Source: Campylobacterales bacterium (GTDB taxonomy: Bacteria; Campylobacterota; Campylobacteria; Campylobacterales; QNZT01). From it: a DNA stretch of 6,273 nucleotides. Position numbers and translations under genes: made by a program. Of this stretch, positions 5,461 to 6,273 are shown one piece after another (positions within the stretch are counted from its first letter, which is position 1; the number at the start of each line of letters is the position of its first letter). The stretch is from the NCBI GenBank assembly GCA_027056215.1, contig JALULO010000252.1, positions 1 to 6,273 on the forward strand, given 5' to 3'. The notes below the pieces were generated by a model that saw only the letters and a list, made by a program, of their open reading frames with translations, was not told the origin of the DNA and did no database searches.

Positions 5461-5603
5461 AAGTTTGAAAGTACCAGCATAACAGTTTCTGGATGTAAAG
5501 AGAAGAGTGACTCAAAAAGTTTCAATAGACATTTTAAAAAGTTCCCCGTTTCCATATCTGCTTGTGTGTTTTACGAATATAAGTATTAGAGGAAGCTGTA
5601 GAT

Positions 5604-5636
5604 GTAAAGTGATGTTTTAGATTTTTTTCACTTTAC
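5604..5636. repeat. 9-bp inverted repeat at the edge of the TTTACA array
   Basis: GTAAAGTGA (5604-5612) and TCACTTTAC (5628-5636) are perfect inverted copies 15 bases apart, with a T7 run before the right arm. The right arm contains the first TTTACA box, so the repeat and the array share sequence. Confidence 0.5.
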
Positions 5637-5705
5637 AGTGCAATTTACAAAAGTTTACAGGTGGGTTTACAAATTTGGTATGTTAAAAACCTGTGATTTT
5701 TTACA
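5632..5705. repeat. Phased TTTACA array (iteron- or arm-site-like)
   Basis: TTTACA occurs in the same orientation at 5632, 5644, 5654, 5666 and 5700; the steps are 12, 10, 12 and 34 bases, close to whole helical turns. The first four form two tandem 22-base units (5632-5653 and 5654-5675, 15 of 22 bases alike). Inverse copies (TGTAAA) lie at 5494 and 5603. Such spacing is typical of a protein-binding array on one face of DNA: recombinase arm sites or plasmid-type iterons. No replication gene is in the window. Confidence 0.5.
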
Positions 5706-5739
5706 AAACTACAAATAAAACTTTGTATCTAAGATCAGC

Positions 5740-5829
5740 TTACTTGTCGTTTGTTGTACCCATTTTACTCGCAGTTTCAACAAATAACTCACTTCTCTCT
5801 TCGTTAGACAACAGGGCTATGTTATACAT
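5740..5829 (-). pseudogene. Truncated AbiEii-type toxin, N-terminal 29 codons
   Basis: This remnant starts at ATG 5829-5827, overlapping the repaired end of the antitoxin frame by eight bases. It reads MYNIALLSNEERSELFVETASKMG, which matches the usual first residues of full-length DUF1814/AbiEii nucleotidyltransferases (an S/ER.ELF.ETA..G pattern before the EKDFWV motif). After KMGTTNDK a stop occurs and no catalytic motif follows, so the rest of the gene is absent. The break lies 35 to 70 bases from the TTTACA array, suggesting deletion or insertion of the adjacent element there. Confidence 0.68.
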
Positions 5830-6214
5830 CTTCATTTACCTTCTGACAGATCTCTTTGATAGTCTCATATATCCCATGCTGTTGATGTTTGTGTATCTTT
5901 CAATATTTTATCGCACTGCTTTGAAGAAAAGAAGGTGCTGAGTCTTTCTTTTACATTATCATCAGTATGCGATTGTCCCAAAGCTTTCAAAGCCTGAACA
6001 ATGAGTGAGTTCTCTTTATACTTGAAGCCTATATTTTGGATAATCATACATACCTCTGGCAACTCTTCGTATCTTGCCTTCCTTAGTTAAACTTGAGAGC
6101 GATTTATCAATATTATTATCTTTAAATTCATCAATAAAATCAAAAGAAGAAAAACTATAACCCTTTGCCATGACCATATATGCGTGAAAGTATCTTATTC
6201 TCAACTGATTGCAT
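5822..6214 (-). pseudogene. Decayed AbiEi-like (DUF6088-type) antitoxin
   Basis: This is the broken first gene of an AbiE-type TA operon. The true start appears to be ATG 6214-6212, with AAAGGA just upstream, giving MQSVENKILSRIYGHGKG. A one-base insertion near 6155-6163 moves the frame to YSFSSFDFIDEF, then SLTKEGKIRRVARGMYDYPK, the winged-helix DNA-binding part of the family. The middle third is missing around 6010-6035. The C-terminal part resumes in another frame as SLIVQALKALGQSHTDDNV to TSTAW. A second one-base insertion (GGG, 5873-5875) then shifts the natural ending IYETIKEICQKVNEDV into the next frame, stopping at 5822. The family is about 200 residues, so several dozen residues are lost. 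Intact members repress their operon and block the toxin; this one cannot. Confidence 0.8.
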
Positions 6215-6230
6215 TGAGTATCCTTTCTAT

Positions 6231-6266
6231 TTTTTTCAGTAAAATATACCATTTTTTCTGAAAAAA
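6231..6266 (-). promoter_or_regulatory. Surviving promoter/operator of the decayed AbiE-type operon
   Basis: TTTTTTCAG (6231-6239) and CTGAAAAAA (6258-6266) form a perfect 9-bp inverted repeat around a - strand -10 candidate TATATT (6248-6243). A possible -35, CTTACA (6272-6267), is 18 bases away. AbiEi proteins are known to repress through inverted repeats in their promoters, so this is probably the old operator. Confidence 0.5.
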
Positions 6267-6273
6267 TGTAAGA

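Noticed and set aside
5693..5941. Open frame on + strand, 82 codons, hydrophobic
   Set aside because: It lies exactly antisense to the AbiEi/AbiEii remnants, which have clear family similarity; no ribosome site precedes it.
1..6273. CRISPR array, tRNA, rRNA or insertion-sequence transposase
   Set aside because: No regularly spaced repeat of CRISPR length, no tRNA cloverleaf with conserved T-arm, no rRNA-like block and no transposase motif were seen on reading both strands.

Overview
The window looks like an accessory island of a low-GC, Gram-negative bacterium, most likely a Campylobacterota (Sulfurovum/Sulfurimonas/Arcobacter-like) genome. That assignment rests on AT-rich base use, the flavour of the CdiA/haemagglutinin-type sequence and general protein style; it is an inference, not proven. 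No housekeeping gene is visible. Nearly everything belongs to toxin-antidote modules, remnants of such modules, mobile DNA or very small membrane or secreted proteins.

Left part (1-2225): the 3' end of a large secreted polymorphic toxin (CdiA-like) with an overlapping immunity gene on the + strand. A bidirectional terminator follows, then a convergent two-gene GNAT acetyltransferase toxin-antitoxin (TA) operon on the - strand. The acetyltransferase frame extends 43 codons beyond its first conventional start codon and appears to start at CTG. Divergent from that operon is a displaced fragment of CdiA/FHA-like sequence. It carries a good ribosome site and ATG but is cut by an in-frame TGA at codon 12.

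Middle part (2226-4285): a 54-codon secreted-peptide gene, then an intact nucleotidyltransferase (DUF1814/AbiEii-type) TA operon on the - strand. A 14-bp inverted repeat lies across the operon's near-consensus promoter. Two ungapped copies (about 89% identical by hand count) of a 121-nt leader-like element bracket the operon as direct repeats. The right copy leads into two overlapping micro-genes (39 and 29 codons), each encoding one membrane helix. A shorter version of the same motif stands before the 54-codon gene.

Right part (4320-6273): a tyrosine recombinase with all six expected catalytic-type residues (- strand). It is preceded by about 500 bp without a gene that holds a cluster of hairpins and a phased TTTACA array arranged as two 22-bp units. 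Immediately beyond lies a wrecked AbiE-type operon: an AbiEi-like (DUF6088-type) antitoxin with two one-base frameshifts and an internal deletion, overlapping the first 29 codons of an AbiEii-like toxin that is then cut off. Its promoter-proximal inverted repeat survives.

Taken together, the window records repeated gain and loss of toxin/antidote cassettes next to a recombinase. The least explained elements are the duplicated structured leader with its micro-membrane proteins, and the TTTACA array.
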